Source of the DNA: Merluccius polli
Lineage: Eukaryota > Chordata > Actinopteri > Gadiformes > Merlucciidae
Length of the DNA: 64,000 nucleotides
Direction of reading: 5' to 3'
Assembly: GCA_030340625.1 (NCBI GenBank)
Contig: JAOPHQ010000851.1
Coordinates: forward strand, 1-64,000
Part shown: piece by piece, positions 22,680 through 36,180 of the stretch
How positions within the stretch are numbered: position 1 is the stretch's first letter
Layout of the letters: each line of letters opens with the position of its first letter
Made by a program: the position numbers and the translations under genes
The notes under the pieces: generated by a model
Told to the model about the DNA's origin: nothing
Databases searched by the model: none
What the model saw: only the letters and a program-made list of their open reading frames with translations

Positions 22680-23536
22680 AGCACCAGCCACGGAGGAGCA
22701 GCAGCAGACTCGCGTGCTGCAGACACACGACCGGATCCAGATGTCTGCAGTTGGTCACCCGTGATGAGTGACCAGTGAGACACGAGGAGCGTTGGACTCT
22801 GAAACAGTGGGAGGTTCCTCTTCCTCAAGGTCGCCCCTCGAACCACTTAAGAGTAGTGTGTGGACTGATGTGTGAAGAAGACTATAGAACAAAGGACAGG
22901 CTCGGTGAAGGATTAGGGTGGTGAGGATGTTACTGTAAAAAGGTATTTAAGGGAAGTTCACGTCACAGGCCCATTTGTTTCCAAATGAACATTTTGAATT
23001 AAGTTCTCTTTTATCTGTTAATTGTTGGATATAGCCAACAGGTAAAACATGACTTACTGTATTTTACTGTGGACTCCCACGTGATACCACAGAGTCACTC
23101 ACTTAGGCTGAGTGCATCTGCTAAGAGACTACAATATACACAATCCCAAGGTTTGTTTTTCTTCCATAAGTGAGTTCAAACGGAACAAGGCATGCTATTA
23201 AAAGTAAACGAGCAAAGTAAAGTGGCTGTTGGAGCCCATTATGGCATAGACCTTTTCCTATATGGGGGCAGTTCAGTGTTTTAAGAAGCCTCACTGTCGT
23301 GTATGAGAAGTAAGAGTTCCTGTGGTGCAACTTAAAATGTGGTGGTACAGAAAGCGGGCGATGTGGAGATGGATTGTATGGAGAGGTGTTGTGAGTTGTC
23401 ATAATGGTTTTCTGTTTTGATATTGGACAGTGATATTTGCACCTATGGCTATCCAAAAGGGGTTACACATGTCTTCAACTCTAAATATACAGCTATATTT
23501 ACAGTAATATGTGATCCTGAATGTAAATACATGTGC

Positions 23537-23542
23537 AATAAA
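23537..23542 (+). promoter_or_regulatory. poly(A) signal of alkbh3
   Basis: AATAAA about 860 bp after the alkbh3 stop codon, followed by a GT-rich stretch (GTGAATTGGTGTC). It is the first clear signal in the 3' UTR. Confidence 0.6.
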
Positions 23543-24057
23543 TGTGAATTGGTGTCAAATCTATTGCAGGTTCTTCCCAATATCCCAGGAATCCATGTTC
23601 TCTTGGGTTGGAACCCAATATGATCCTTTTACTTGAAATATTCATATTTAATAATATTTTAATATCTTCTCATAATGAAACATATTTTGCATTAAACAGG
23701 AGTATTTGTGTGCCTGTTCGGTCCTTTATGGACGGTTTGGTCCTGTTTCAACTTATGAATGCTGTAATATATTTACGTAATAGTCTTAACACAAAAACAT
23801 GTATCTAGAGCACATTAGATGAAGCAGTTTTAAACATCGGTAAAACCATTTTTATTGGTAAGATAACTTTTACAAGACTAAAGGTCTCTTGCTTTGTCTC
23901 TGCAATTTCAGGGTCATTTTCACAGCTGCTAATGGGTCGATGGTGCTGAAAGGTTTGGCTTCCATAGCAGTCTTATATATGTCAAATTGTGCATCATTCT
24001 TGTTTGCACAACGACATGCACAGCATTCAACATTTATCGCTGATTTATCCTGTGTGT

Positions 24058-24165
24058 CTACTCCAATGCACCACAAGTGTGCAGCCTCACTCAGCCCCAG
24101 AGTCTAATCAGTCTGACTTGAGCCGGGTGAGGCTGCTTAAACCAGCCATTAACCACACACACGTC
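24058..24165 (-). repeat. LTR-like repeat fragment
   Basis: GCACCACAAGTGTGCAGCCT, CCAGAGTCTAATCAGTCTGA and GAGGCTG match, in reverse complement, the block at 59960-60060 and 61505-61610. This is an isolated fragment of the same family. Confidence 0.6.
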
Positions 24166-24622
24166 ACAGTATGTTTTGCCATTGTTTTTTGTGGTGAATA
24201 CCCTTCCAAAGTGTGTGCTGTCACATTGTTAGCTCATGAAAAATTATTAATTGTCAGAAATGTGATTTTAAGGGGGCATGCAGATTGTAATTGTGATAGC
24301 AGTTGACTCCATACATAAATGCTGTTTGACTGGCTTGTGTATGGCGCTGGCCTGAGCTCTATATAGCTTATGTACTTATCAGGTATTTCAATCAATTCAC
24401 TAGTCACTAACAGATGCTATGATGGTGACTGGTCAGAGGGAAATGTTAAGTGACTCATTGATACCTATTCGAGTTTATAACACCAAGGATTACAACACCC
24501 ACCACTGTTTCACTGTAATGAAACATAGCAGACAGTATGAAGACTACGGTGTACATACTAGAACTGTGTGTGAGTGCACACACATTCTGCTCTTTGTCCA
24601 GCAAACATCATCACCCTCATTA

Positions 24623-24736
<114 letters not shown>

Positions 24737-25669
24737 ACGCGCGCGCGCGTGTGCTCGCCTGCGCGCGTGTGTGTGCGTGTGTTTGTTGGAGTGCATTGGA
24801 GTGTGTTGGAGAGAAACACTGTGTGCATGCAGGTGTACCTGTGGAGACACAAGGAGGACAAGGAGGGATGGAGTCCTAGCATGTTGTGTAATGGGTCAGG
24901 GATCTTTTGTTGGTTCCAGTGTTGAAAAGGAGCATGTCACGCTGAGCCAGACACTTTTTAAGTCACTTTAATGTCAGACTGTGAAGCTCCAGATTGGCAC
25001 CTTCTGTCCCGAAAGAGAACAACATGTTGCGTAATGTGTTTTCACCTGCAGGGTCTGGGCCTGGGATCTGCCATTAAGAAGACATCTGCTTATGATCTCA
25101 AAGTGTGTTCTGTAACTGTTCTATAGCAAATAGCAAGACTCAATCCCAGCTCAATGCAAACAGCTTACACAACAATCCCTATACTATATCATGTACATGT
25201 GTATGATGTGTTGGGCTCCTACAAAATAGCAAAATGAACAAACTTGACAATTTACAATTTACTGTTTTCCAGAAAATCATCGTGCTGATCATATTCAAGG
25301 GATGGTGACAGCTTCCAACACGTCCATCTACAACTGTGAAGAAAGGATGACTGCAGACAGGGAGACTGGACCAAATCTTGGGTAAGGATTAAACTCCCGT
25401 GGGAAGCATGGTTCAACAATGTACACATGCGAGTGAAGCTGTGTTGTGTATACATATTTAATGCCCTGTTTGATATGCATATATTGTACCTGTGTGTGTG
25501 TGTGTAGGAGTGTGTGTATCTGCTTAGTGGGCTACACTTTATTTTCCATGGCAACCATGTTGTGGCTCCTACTGGTTTTTGTGGTGGGAAGGCGGCCTGG
25601 GAACGATCTGACCGATATGTCCTGGCCTCCCACTCCCCTGTGTCTTTTGGCTCTCGTATACTCTTCTCT

Positions 25670-25795
25670 TGTATACTCTCCTCTCCTCTCCTCCCCTCTC
25701 TTCCTTACCTCCCCTCCCCTCTCCTCTCCTCTCCTCTCCTCTCCTCTCCTCTCCTCTCCTCTCCTCTCCTCTCCTGCCCCTTTTCCTTACCTCCC
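25670..25795 (+). repeat. (CTCTC)n pentanucleotide array
   Basis: A CTCCTCTC-type array, pure for about 60 bp in the centre. It is non-coding. Confidence 0.9.
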
Positions 25796-27441
25796 CTCTA
25801 GCCTGACGGCTCTCCTCTCCTTCTCTGATCAGATTTCTCTGATCTGTGTGCATTCTTGCATTTTGGAAATATCATAGATATGTGCTTAAAGTTCCTAAAA
25901 TAGACTTTTATCATCATCAATGCAATTGCAGGTGATTAAATGTACAATATAGTCATGTGGAATTAATTATAAGTAAGTGATAAGTAATAGTAATAAATAC
26001 AATATCACGTTAGCCACATCACAACATAGGGTATAATGACATTCATCTGTCGGTTCTTTCTTTTTGCTCCACTCTCCTAATGTTCCCAAGGACATTCAAA
26101 CAAATAGCCTTTAATAATAAAGATTTGGTTTACTCATTATTAAGATTGCATTCTTTCTCTCTGAGTAAGCAGTATTGCATGGGCACACATTTACTAATGG
26201 ATCTGCACTCTGCATTTCCTGTGAAAACCAACACAAACACATGAGTTTATCTGATGAGATGAATAATGAAGTCACTCTTCTCATGTGTGTTTACCTTGTT
26301 CTGATATATGCACTAATCATAGGTGCGTTGAAAGCGTATGACCTAAGCCTGATTCTTACGTCTCTCTCTCCTTGGAAGTGGGATGTCCTCCATGCTGGTC
26401 ACTGAAGTCATCTTCTTTCTGTGCGATCTCTGCCACCCAACCCTAGTGGCTGCGTCATCATAGCGGTTTCTGGAGGTCTTGGCACACTGACTACAATCAG
26501 GTTGGTTATTATAACGCAGAGACATCGCATGGCATCACGAGAGAAACAGATCTAGCTCGGTCTTCTTCTCCCTAATGGTGCCTATTAATGTGGCGTCGAG
26601 GTCAGGTGGTTCAGATGTGTGCCAAGTGTCTAGAGTGGTTCGGGTTAGGTTTTGTTTTGGACATTGCTTTTATGGAGGTCCTTGTCTCTTGAGGCCTATG
26701 TAATGCAAACGGGTAGACCCTTAAATGAATATGGATTACCTTGTAATGTGCAGAAAAGGAACAGCAGTGGAGATCAACCCTTCCCTTTCCTAAGTCCTTA
26801 TAAGGTCTGAATGCGAATGAGAAAGTTCCACTTGATTCCAATATATTGACATATTTGATTGTGTTTTGACATAATCAAATATAGGCTTTTCAAAACACAG
26901 CTATGTGACTGGCACAGCTATGTTGTTCAATGCCAATCCACTATCTATTATTAGACTTCTTCCCCACAGTGGCTCATTGGTTCTCAGGCTGACTTGGATG
27001 GGTTCTGTTACCACACATACACACATTTCATTTGTGTGTGTGTGTGTGTGCGCGCAAGTATGTGTGTGTGTGCAAGTGTGTGCGGTGCGTGTGTGTGTGT
27101 GTGTTTGTAAGTGTGTGTGTGTGGGTAGGTGGGTTGGTGGGTGGGTGGGTTAGTGGGCGTGGGTGTGTGGTAGTGGAAAATTTGATTTGAAATGCAAAAA
27201 CATCTGCATGTGCAGTAAATGCTTGTTTTGAGGGAAAATTGTTTTGGACATTGTATCATTCAACAGTTGACTACAGCTTACATAAGGAGTAAACAAACCA
27301 TTTACATCTAAAGTGGCTTCAGATATGTCTTTTTTAGATGTATTCTTACTAAAGCCTAACCTATTCACCTCAATTTGCACACAAGTCAACAAACAAACAC
27401 TTCTTATTTCTAGAAATTAAATGTCCAACTCTTATTAGAAC

Positions 27442-27442
<1 letters not shown>

Positions 27443-27522
<80 letters not shown>
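27443..27522 (+). repeat. (AC)n microsatellite
   Basis: About 40 uninterrupted AC units in intergenic DNA. Confidence 0.97.
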
Positions 27523-27525
<3 letters not shown>

Positions 27526-27791
27526 TATTCCACTGAAAAAAGGGCAGCAGTAAAATGTAATTTGACTTGCGAACTTTCACTGCTTTAACCATCTTCCCCC
27601 CCAAAAAAGTTCACCAGCAGCCCTGACATTCAGGGCACGTTGCCATGGAGACGGCAGTAGCGAGGCAGTGGGTAGTGCAGGGTGATGTAGCCTGTGGCGT
27701 GTTCCTCACCTTCTGATCTCATGGACCTAGACTAATGGCTTTTCCTCTCAAACCTCTTCCTCACGGCTGTCTAGGTCTCTCTCCCTCGCAT

Positions 27792-27792
<1 letters not shown>

Positions 27793-27866
<74 letters not shown>
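27793..27866 (+). repeat. (CT)n microsatellite
   Basis: About 36 CT units, pure polypyrimidine on the + strand. Confidence 0.97.
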
Positions 27867-27871
<5 letters not shown>

Positions 27872-28682
27872 CCACCCTCTTCCTGGTAACCTCTTTTCAT
27901 TACAATGGGTTGAGGTAAAGCTATGTGCACTATGTGTACTATAATCTTTTGCTTTGTTTTTCTTGTCACTCTTGACTTTTGTCTTTGTTTGATGGTGTGT
28001 AAATTATGTTTTGTTTTAATTGGTCTTGATTGAATATGTTTGTGTATCTATGGTAATTACAATCGGCCATGTTGTTGTGGACATTTTGTTGTTGAACTTT
28101 TGTTGTGATTTCCCCACATTTGAGATATATTTATAGCTTTCTGAAATTCATAAAATGCTTACAGTAGCTGAAAAAGGTGCCATTTATATCCTTTAAGAGG
28201 AAACAGGGGAAAGGGAAAATTAACATATATTAATAACATATCTTAACATCAATAATATCAACAATATTTTGTGGATGAGTTGTGGATTAAATAAATGACT
28301 GGTGTTGATGTCTGCATTGTATACATGTGTTTGTTTTGTTTGTCTCTGAAACGACTTTGTCAGGGTTGGTAAAGAAACATTGAGTTGTTGGTGAGTGGCC
28401 ATGGGGTAACCTGACCAACTGCAGGACGCCCACTCGCACCATTGATCAGGCAGCCTCATTTTGACCAGGACACAGTTACTGGTTAACTGCAATTTGAACA
28501 CAATCAAAAGAAAAGGTAAATTTGATGTTTGATGAATGTTGAATTATTTATAGTTTGTTGATATATATCTATATCTATATACGCTCGCAATGAAGCTAAA
28601 TTGTAGATTGTTTTGTAAACTGATTGAGGCGAATTGATATTCTTAGAAATTGTCATGAAAACACACTAATCTAGTGTGATCA

Positions 28683-28694
28683 GCCATCTAGTGG
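28683..28694 (-). promoter_or_regulatory. CTCF-like core motif, minus strand
   Basis: GCCATCTAGTGG is the reverse complement of CCACTAGATGGC, the same word as at 12618 but in opposite orientation. Motif match only. Confidence 0.3.
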
Positions 28695-29359
28695 CTGATC
28701 CCCTTTGGTGTTTTGACTGTAGACATGCATTAGAAAGGTCAAGAAAAGAGCTAGATGTAAGCCGTTGTTTGACTAAAGAATGATTACCTCTAGCACAGCA
28801 CAGCCTTACACAACCACAGCAAAAGTGAGAGTTCAAATAATAAACTAACATTCCAACTTATCCAAACTCCAAATCGTTCCCTCTCTGTTTACAGTGTGCA
28901 GAAAAACACTTCCCCTTATTAGCTGAAACATCATTGTTTTCCTGCTTATTTAGGATTGTTACTGACTCTTGTCTCAACCTAAAGGATGGTCAAGGTGAGG
29001 AATGGAAGCTTAAAGCTAGTCTATTTCCATGCTAGAAAACCTGGAGGATTATTACCCAGCTGCCACTGCTGAGGCAGATGCTCTATGACGTCAGCTGTTT
29101 GTTTGAGGCCTAATGAGACGCGAAGACATGATAATAGAGGAAGAGGGCATTGGATTCATCAAGATCAGTAAGCACAGGGTCAGAAACAGGTGTGACTACA
29201 TTTAGATATTTAGAGCTGGTCCAAGCTGACCTTGTGTTGGGGCATTGGCATCTTGAAGGCAGCTCATGTATATAAATACATATATTTTGTCTGAACTTGC
29301 CCTTTAAGTTGACTTTAACTTAACATTACCAGAACCTGTCTTTACTAAATGGTGGTTGA

Positions 29360-29360
<1 letters not shown>

Positions 29361-29430
<70 letters not shown>

Positions 29431-29838
29431 CACAGGTACACACACACACATGCACAGGTACACAGAGACACACACACACACACACACGCACACATGCACA
29501 CGCACACGCACAATTACAACCAGCACTGGTTAAAAGCAAATAGATGTCATGTGATAACACATGACAGACAGCTGAAAGTGTGCTTGGGTCACCTTAAACT
29601 TAAAATAGAACCAGGGGTATTTTACAACCTACATCCTAGCAAGTGATACATACATGTGTCTGTACAAGATGTGTGTATTGGTAAATATAGCAACAAGTGG
29701 GATGAGTGTGTGTATGATATGTGTTAGAGAGGGAAATTGCCGGTGTGTGTGTGTTTGTGTGTGTGTTTGTGTGTGTGTGTTTGTGTGTGTGTGTGCATGT
29801 GTGCGTGTGTGCGTGTTTGTGTGTATGTGTGTGTGTCA
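29361..29838 (+). repeat. Two opposed CA and GT arrays
   Basis: A CA-rich array at 29361-29515, interrupted by ATGCACAGGTACACA, is followed 230 bp later by a GT-rich array at 29742-29838, so the two could pair as an inverted repeat. Confidence 0.9.
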
Positions 29839-32171
29839 TGTATGCTGAGCGACTTGCCATATGAACCTGTATGCCATGGTGGGAATGCGTGCCGGAACAG
29901 AGGCCATTTCAGAACATTCGGTCACTCCTTATGAATGGGAAAGACACACGATCCCCCCGCTGTGAAACGTGTCAGCTCAGCCAGTATGGATGTGTTGCGA
30001 CACAATCAGTGGCACTGCCGCTGGTGACACCATGAGATCATTTTGGTGGATATGGTTACGATCGAGGTATCTCTTTTTGTTTTACAACATGTCGACAACT
30101 ATGTTGACTACCCATGAGAAGGCTTTGAGGCCTGTGTGCGATCACTAAACCTTCTTTCAAATGGCTCACCGTTTCCCAAATGCCAGAGAGCACATGTTTT
30201 TTTTGCCAAATGCATCTACCAATACATTACATAAAACACGGATGAATTCAAATGTATAAATGCTTAGGACACAATGTTGTGGATATACCACACTTTAACA
30301 AAATAAGAGAGATTTAGAGACCAAGTTTCAAGACTTTTATTATCACTTTTAAACAAGAAATACCAAAGGCCGAGCTGGTTTGCAAAGAACTGATATTCGT
30401 GGCTCAGACTTCATGTTTTATTAGCTCCCTTTGTGGTTTCCTCCACATGCACTAACCAACCACAACCTCTCATGCATTGTTTACTATTTGGTCCTAAAGA
30501 TTAGGCTCCTCCCCTGTGGCCCTTTCCCCAGCTCCCCATCAGCTGGACATACCATTACACTATACCGATAAACAGAGAATTGACATAAGAGATATTTTAC
30601 ACATATAACAAATACCAATCTTGTGTAAAGTAACAAATCAAAGAAAACAAATATACCTGTACCAAATATATGAGTCAACATAAAGATGTGTGTAGCAACA
30701 TGGATGAGCACAATGAAAATCACTTCCACTCAAACAATAAATGACCTCAGGGATAAACACATTAAAGGTAACTTCTAATGCACAATTTAAACAAATATAC
30801 TTGGATAAAACACTTAATCCCTCTAACTACATATAGCTGAGGAATACCCCGATAAAGCATGTATTATCAAAGTTCAACATAAACTAAATGTTGAAATGAA
30901 TGAAAACATAAGTAAAGTATAGGGAGAGTGTGTGTCTGTAAGTGACTCTTCCCATGTCTACTTTTACGACAGTCACAGGTTATCAGTTGACCTCCACTCT
31001 GGCCGGGAGACAAAGGGGAAGGTACAGAATGGCATAAATGGAGATATCCCTGTCCCAAGGATGGTAATGTGTCTTGCTGTGGAATCAACAACTTTGAGGG
31101 ACCACATGATCAATGTGGCAATAATTATGCTTTTCCTGTCGGACACTTATTATGCCTTTTCTGGCCACCCCAGGTGTTGGTCAAGGAGTCAGATGTTCAG
31201 CTCAGTTGTCACGCCTGTGCTCTCAAACACTTCTGTGGACCGTATCATATCTGTACTTTTCTCCTCAGGGTAGCCCTGAGAATCTAACGTCTAAGGTTTA
31301 TTTATATAAGAGTCACCCATCTGTGATTCTCTGTATTTCACCACACTTATTTTCATTCATATAGCATATAGGCAAGATGATGATTATACTTTCTTTTAAA
31401 CATAGTAAATTCCTCTCATAACAACAAACCAAACAGTGTGTGATGCAGCAGCATTGTTTAGTGTCTTTTACTTTGTTGTTAAGCAAATATAGCTGCTCTA
31501 GCAGCACAATATTAAAGGCCGTAAAGCAAATTCTGAGATTTGTTTCTAAACACATTACACACATTAGAAAGTCATTGCCGGAAACATGTGAAAAAACTGT
31601 ATAACCATTTAATGTTGGAATTGTGGAGGCAGTGATTAAAGGGTACATGATGATGTAAGCGCTACGCCTTAGCATTGCTCCGCCCCTAACAACCAGAGTG
31701 CAGTTGCGTCACTGCTTGTCAAGTGTGTTTGACAGTTATTAGTTTGACAATTATTATTTGACAGTTGAGTGCGCAAATGGGCGTGGTTTAGTGCTTTCAG
31801 CGGACACACCCTCGGCATCTCAGAGCTGAGAATAATGCTTATTTTTTTTTACAATTTTGAATCCTAATTTTATATACTTGGCGACTTTTTTAGTCATTCA
31901 AATTTAGCTGGGTGGTTAATAACAAGTTTTTCTGTAGTGTCCAAAACTCTTAACACATATTTACTTTTGGTTTACACAGACTTTAAAAGTACTATGTGTG
32001 AGAATCAGAAATTCCTTCTCATTACTGTCCCCTTTGGCCAGTAAGTGAACTGCAGCCTGCTGGTGCTCGTGCATTCAGAGCTCTGCTCTGTGGGCAATAA
32101 CAATCATAAACTAATGTTAGTTATAATCATGAATAAATGTTGTGCAAATTAAAATGTTATGAAAGAAGACA

Positions 32172-32214
<43 letters not shown>
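32172..32214 (+). repeat. (GT)n microsatellite
   Basis: About 20 GT units, 700 bp upstream of the c11orf96 TATA box. Confidence 0.95.
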
Positions 32215-32217
<3 letters not shown>

Positions 32218-32730
32218 TGTTTGCTCAGCTCTATGTGCTTGAGAGTGTTTGTTTACATGCGTGCGTGTGTTTTGCGTGCAAAAGGTGAGCAGTAAGTTTC
32301 TTGTAGAAACAGAGGCACCTTCATGACTCTCACACACCATTTGTCATCTTCTGTTGACTCTGATGTGTAGGGTTAGGGTTATTTAATCTGCCAGTATGTA
32401 CACTGTAAGCAGTGGCACAGTTTTGACCGCAACAGCCACCCGCTTTTGTTAGTCCCTTCAATTAATTTTTTTAACTCAGGTAAATGAAAATCATGAGATG
32501 CGGTATTTATTTTTCATATCCGTATACGCAAGTGGAGTTTGAATGTCCACCTACTCGCACCATATCCACCACGGGACAACAATTACTTTCACTAAGCTTA
32601 ATTCTTCATTCTCTCTCTTTCGTTTTCTCTCTCTTTCTTTCCTCTTTATCTAAATATTTTGCTTCCGTTGTCATAATTTTCGCTGAACATAATTCTGTAG
32701 AACTGATTTCTTCCTCTCTCTTATGGCCAT

Positions 32731-32764
<34 letters not shown>

Positions 32765-32921
32765 CCCCCTCTCCCCTCTCCATTTCGTGTCTCTTTATTT
32801 CTGGGATCTGACTGTGTGATTGGCTGACTGCCAGTGAAGCTGGAGTCATGCATGAGGAGGGTGGGGTGGAGGGGGAGGAGCCTAATGGACCAGCGTGAGC
32901 TGAGGAGGGCTGTCTAGCATC

Positions 32922-32928
32922 TATAAAA
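32922..32928 (+). promoter_or_regulatory. TATA box of c11orf96
   Basis: TATAAAA lies 384 bp before the start codon at 33306, within a GC-richer stretch (GGGTGGGGTGGAGGGGGAGG at 32859-32878). A start site near 32950 would give a 5' UTR of about 350 nt with a GAGAGA run at 32985-33018. A clear TATA box fits a tightly induced gene. Confidence 0.65.
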
Positions 32929-33305
32929 GAGCGTATAACTGGCGCTGTGAGTGGCATTAGCTCTAGCACGCAAGACTGAGCTTGAGAGAGACAGAGAGAG
33001 AGAGAGACAGAAGAGAGAGTTGAAACCAAGTATGTTTTGAGTGCATAGGAACTGAGACAGACTAACTTTTGTTTTCTTCATGTACTCATTGACTGTGTTT
33101 TTCACTGGACACCTTGGACATTTTTTGATGATCATCATTCTGACCTGACTTTTGAAGGAAAGGATTCTTCTTCTCCAAGAATACCAGAACAGGTGGGAAA
33201 AGTGCAGAAGAGCTGAGGAGCTTTTATTTGGCATTAGGCATTGAGCACTTTAGATTTTTTTAAAGAAAAATCCTATTCTTTCACTTCCACTTGCTCTGCC
33301 CATCC

Positions 33306-33725
33306 ATGGCTGCTGTGCGCACGATGCCCATGGAAGCCTCTGGCTTCCACCTCCTGTCAGCCCACCTCCTGCCAGCCCACCTCCTGGCCTCGGCCACCGA
33401 GGAGTTCCCCCAGCAGCTGCCGGTCCCCAAGGGCCCCGCCAGGTGCAAGAGCCGCTCCCGCCGACCCCGAGAGGCCCGCTTCAAGACGCAGCCGGTCACG
33501 TTTGCGGAGATAGCGGAGGTGGAGGAGGAGGGCTCCTCGCCCATGGAAGAGGAGAGGGCTCGCCGCTCCTTCCTGCAGTCTCTGGAGAACCTGCGACGGA
33601 GCACCCAAGCTCTGCACTGTCCACCGGCCAGCTGCCATCACCACCACCACCACCACGGCCGCACCGCCACCAGCACGTCCCTGCAGGGCAGCCTGGACTC
33701 CAGTGACTCGGACTCTGCCCAGTGA
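33306..33725 (+). CDS. c11orf96: c11orf96 homologue, small uncharacterised conserved protein
   Basis: A single-exon gene of 139 aa. The family is conserved in vertebrates and has no established biochemical function. The match to human C11orf96 is strong over the core: RPREARFKTQPVTFAEIAEV (residues 53-72), EEEGSSPMEEERARRSFLQS (73-92), LENLRRSTQ (93-101) and the C-terminus SLDSSDSDSA (129-138). It contains a basic patch (RCKSRSRRPREAR, 46-58), an acidic patch (EVEEE, 71-75) and a serine/aspartate tail that looks like a casein kinase 2 target. A seven-histidine run (111-117) is absent from human as I recall it. No signal peptide or membrane segment is visible. I chose ATG 33306 (MAAV, with G at +4) because human also begins MAA. 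The position after alkbh3 matches human order and supports orthology. Confidence 0.92.
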   Translation: MAAVRTMPMEASGFHLLSAHLLPAHLLASATEEFPQQLPVPKGPARCKSRSRRPREARFKTQPVTFAEIAEVEEEGSSPMEEERARRSFLQSLENLRRSTQALHCPPASCHHHHHHHGRTATSTSLQGSLDSSDSDSAQ

Positions 33726-34493
33726 TGACGGCTGAGGGGTTAAGGACATTCCACTACTGGTGGTCCCCCTCGCTGTACCTGACAACGCTTCAGATAGAGG
33801 CCAGCTGAACCCAACAGGACTCTTATGGAGTTCATGTGTAGCTGCAACAGTCGCCGTTAATATGGAAGTGTGCTTATGCAGCTAGATTAGTGCTAACACA
33901 TTGATATATGTCGCTAATTGATGCATAATTGTAGACTGAAGCAGTACCAGCTAGTTTGGTTATGCTCAGACTGCTAAGGGTACGCTAAGGGTAAATTAGC
34001 ATGGCAACATGATGTTTGAATACTCTTCTAATATATTCCTATTTTTCTACTGTGGATGACAAAACTTTATAAAGACGGTGAAAGAGGCATGGCTTGTAAT
34101 TCTTAAATGTAAACATGTATAGTTTTCTTTTCTTTGTAGCAGATTTTTTCAGTGACCAGTCAGTGAAGCGCGAGCTCTTCACATCAGCTCCGTTGTGACA
34201 AACCAAACTGTAAATGCAATTTCAGTAAGTAATGTACTGCACACAGTACATTACACTGACCTGGTCGTCGCTCTACAGTAGTACTAAAAGGCTTCACATC
34301 TGTCTTCTTTCTACTGCCTCTCTTTATAAGCAAATGCCTTCTCAAAATATATTTATTTCAAATGTTGTTTATAGGGGAAACTTTTGCTTGTTATTTTAAT
34401 TGTCATTTCCAATTTCAAACATAGCCTTCACACTTTTCACTTACATTATTCATATATTTGTATGGTGTGACTATGTAATAGTTTGTATCATGT

Positions 34494-34499
34494 AATAAA
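34494..34499 (+). promoter_or_regulatory. poly(A) signal of c11orf96
   Basis: AATAAA 770 bp downstream of the c11orf96 stop. The intervening 3' UTR is AT-rich with several ATTTA-like words (for example ATATTTATTT near 34350), compatible with a short-lived mRNA. Confidence 0.6.
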
Positions 34500-35340
34500 C
34501 ATTCAAAAGTATATTGGAGTCACATTTTGTTTTGAAAAATCAAGTTGATTGCGCAACAAATTGTGCAAAATATAGTTCAAACCAAGTGTGACCTTTACTT
34601 TGACATGGTATACTCCACAGCTTCTCAGATTCACAGTTGGAATTCGGAGTGCACGTGTCAAAATAAAAGCTCCCAAACACCAGATTGCTGGGTCATCTCA
34701 GGAAAAAGACACAAGTAAATATTAAACTAGAGACATAAACCAGGTACAGACGGACAGATTGGGCTGTTTAGTGGTCTCCATCTCACCGAGATACACTTCA
34801 GGCCTTCGTCAGCGCTGTGACGCACTTCAGTAATACTGGACTGCACCGGTGGACGGCCACAACAGACAGCCCCCTCCTACACACACTGACACCATTCTCT
34901 TCTTCTAATCTAGTAATCCAATCACAAGCAAAACGTGAGGTATGACTTACTGACTGAGTCAGCAGAGCTTAACAACACAAGTGAGGCACCTGAGGCAAGA
35001 GAAGCTATAGAATACGTCTCAATCCTAAACCACGGTGGCTTAAGTGTTAAGCATGATGATACACGTGATGTGGGGAGACAAGAGAGATAGATCATCAAAG
35101 ACTACAGAGTTTAATTCAGGCCTATGAGGAGAGAATGAGAGAGTGACTTCAGTACCAAATGTGCACTCTTTCTCGCAGGCATTTGTGTGGATCGCTCAGT
35201 ACAATAGTGTGAATTCCAAAAATGTTCATAACGGTCCACAAATGATGTGCAACCATTGCTGCTGGGGTGTAAACAAACATGACTTCTTACATCCTGGATG
35301 CTAGCCATTTACAGTGGTCAAATGGTCACAACACACAAAC

Positions 35341-35583
<243 letters not shown>

Positions 35584-35769
35584 TCACTCATCGAAAGCAG
35601 TGTGACAGATTACATTCTTGCTGATTTCCGTTTCCTCAACCCACATTTTATACTATGGCCATAGCGATAGTGTAGCTATAGAAATTTGATTGTGGAGCGG
35701 GTCACTGAAATAAATCTCAGAAAATGATGCCAAGCTGACATCTCTTTGCCCAGATACATGAATAATCAG

Positions 35770-36180
35770 TAAAACTGTCTCCATGTGCAAATGTAGCGCT
35801 CTGAGGTGGACACACTGGGCAGGTCAGGGAGGATGCAGAGCATTGAGGTGCAGCCAGAAATCCTTTCTTGGCAGATTTGCGCTGCTGCCTCTTCAACAGC
35901 GCAGGAGCTTCTCCTGCTCTCACAGAGGACTGCACCTTCCTGGACTTTTCTTCGCCAGGCGGGTCGGTCCTGAGCTAGAGGTTCCCAGCTTTTCAGGTCA
36001 AATCCAAAGCTCTTCAAGGAGGCATTCAGGGTACCCTTGTAGCGCTTTTTGGGACCACCTTGTGCTCCCTTGCCATTTTTCAGCTCACCAAAGACTTGTT
36101 TTGGCAGTGTTGTGCAGGGCATTTGGGTCACATGGCCAGTCCATCTGAGTTGTGCCTTTGCAAACAGGGTGGGGGATACT
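35770..36180 (-). mobile_element. Non-LTR retrotransposon (LINE) fragment, end of reverse-transcriptase ORF
   Basis: The - strand reads LRWTGHVTQMPCTTLPKQV, then GELKNGKGAQGGPKKRYKG and SWEPLAQDRPAWR. This is the conserved stretch after the reverse transcriptase in several vertebrate LINE families. The catalytic reverse-transcriptase and endonuclease parts are absent, so it is a dead 5'-truncated copy. The exact clade is not decided. Confidence 0.8.

Noticed and set aside
25446..25877. Reading frames of about 95-143 residues with LLSSPLLSSP
   Set aside because: CTCTC microsatellite translation; no homology.
35783..36148. 121-residue plus-strand frame
   Set aside because: Antisense of the LINE fragment on the minus strand.
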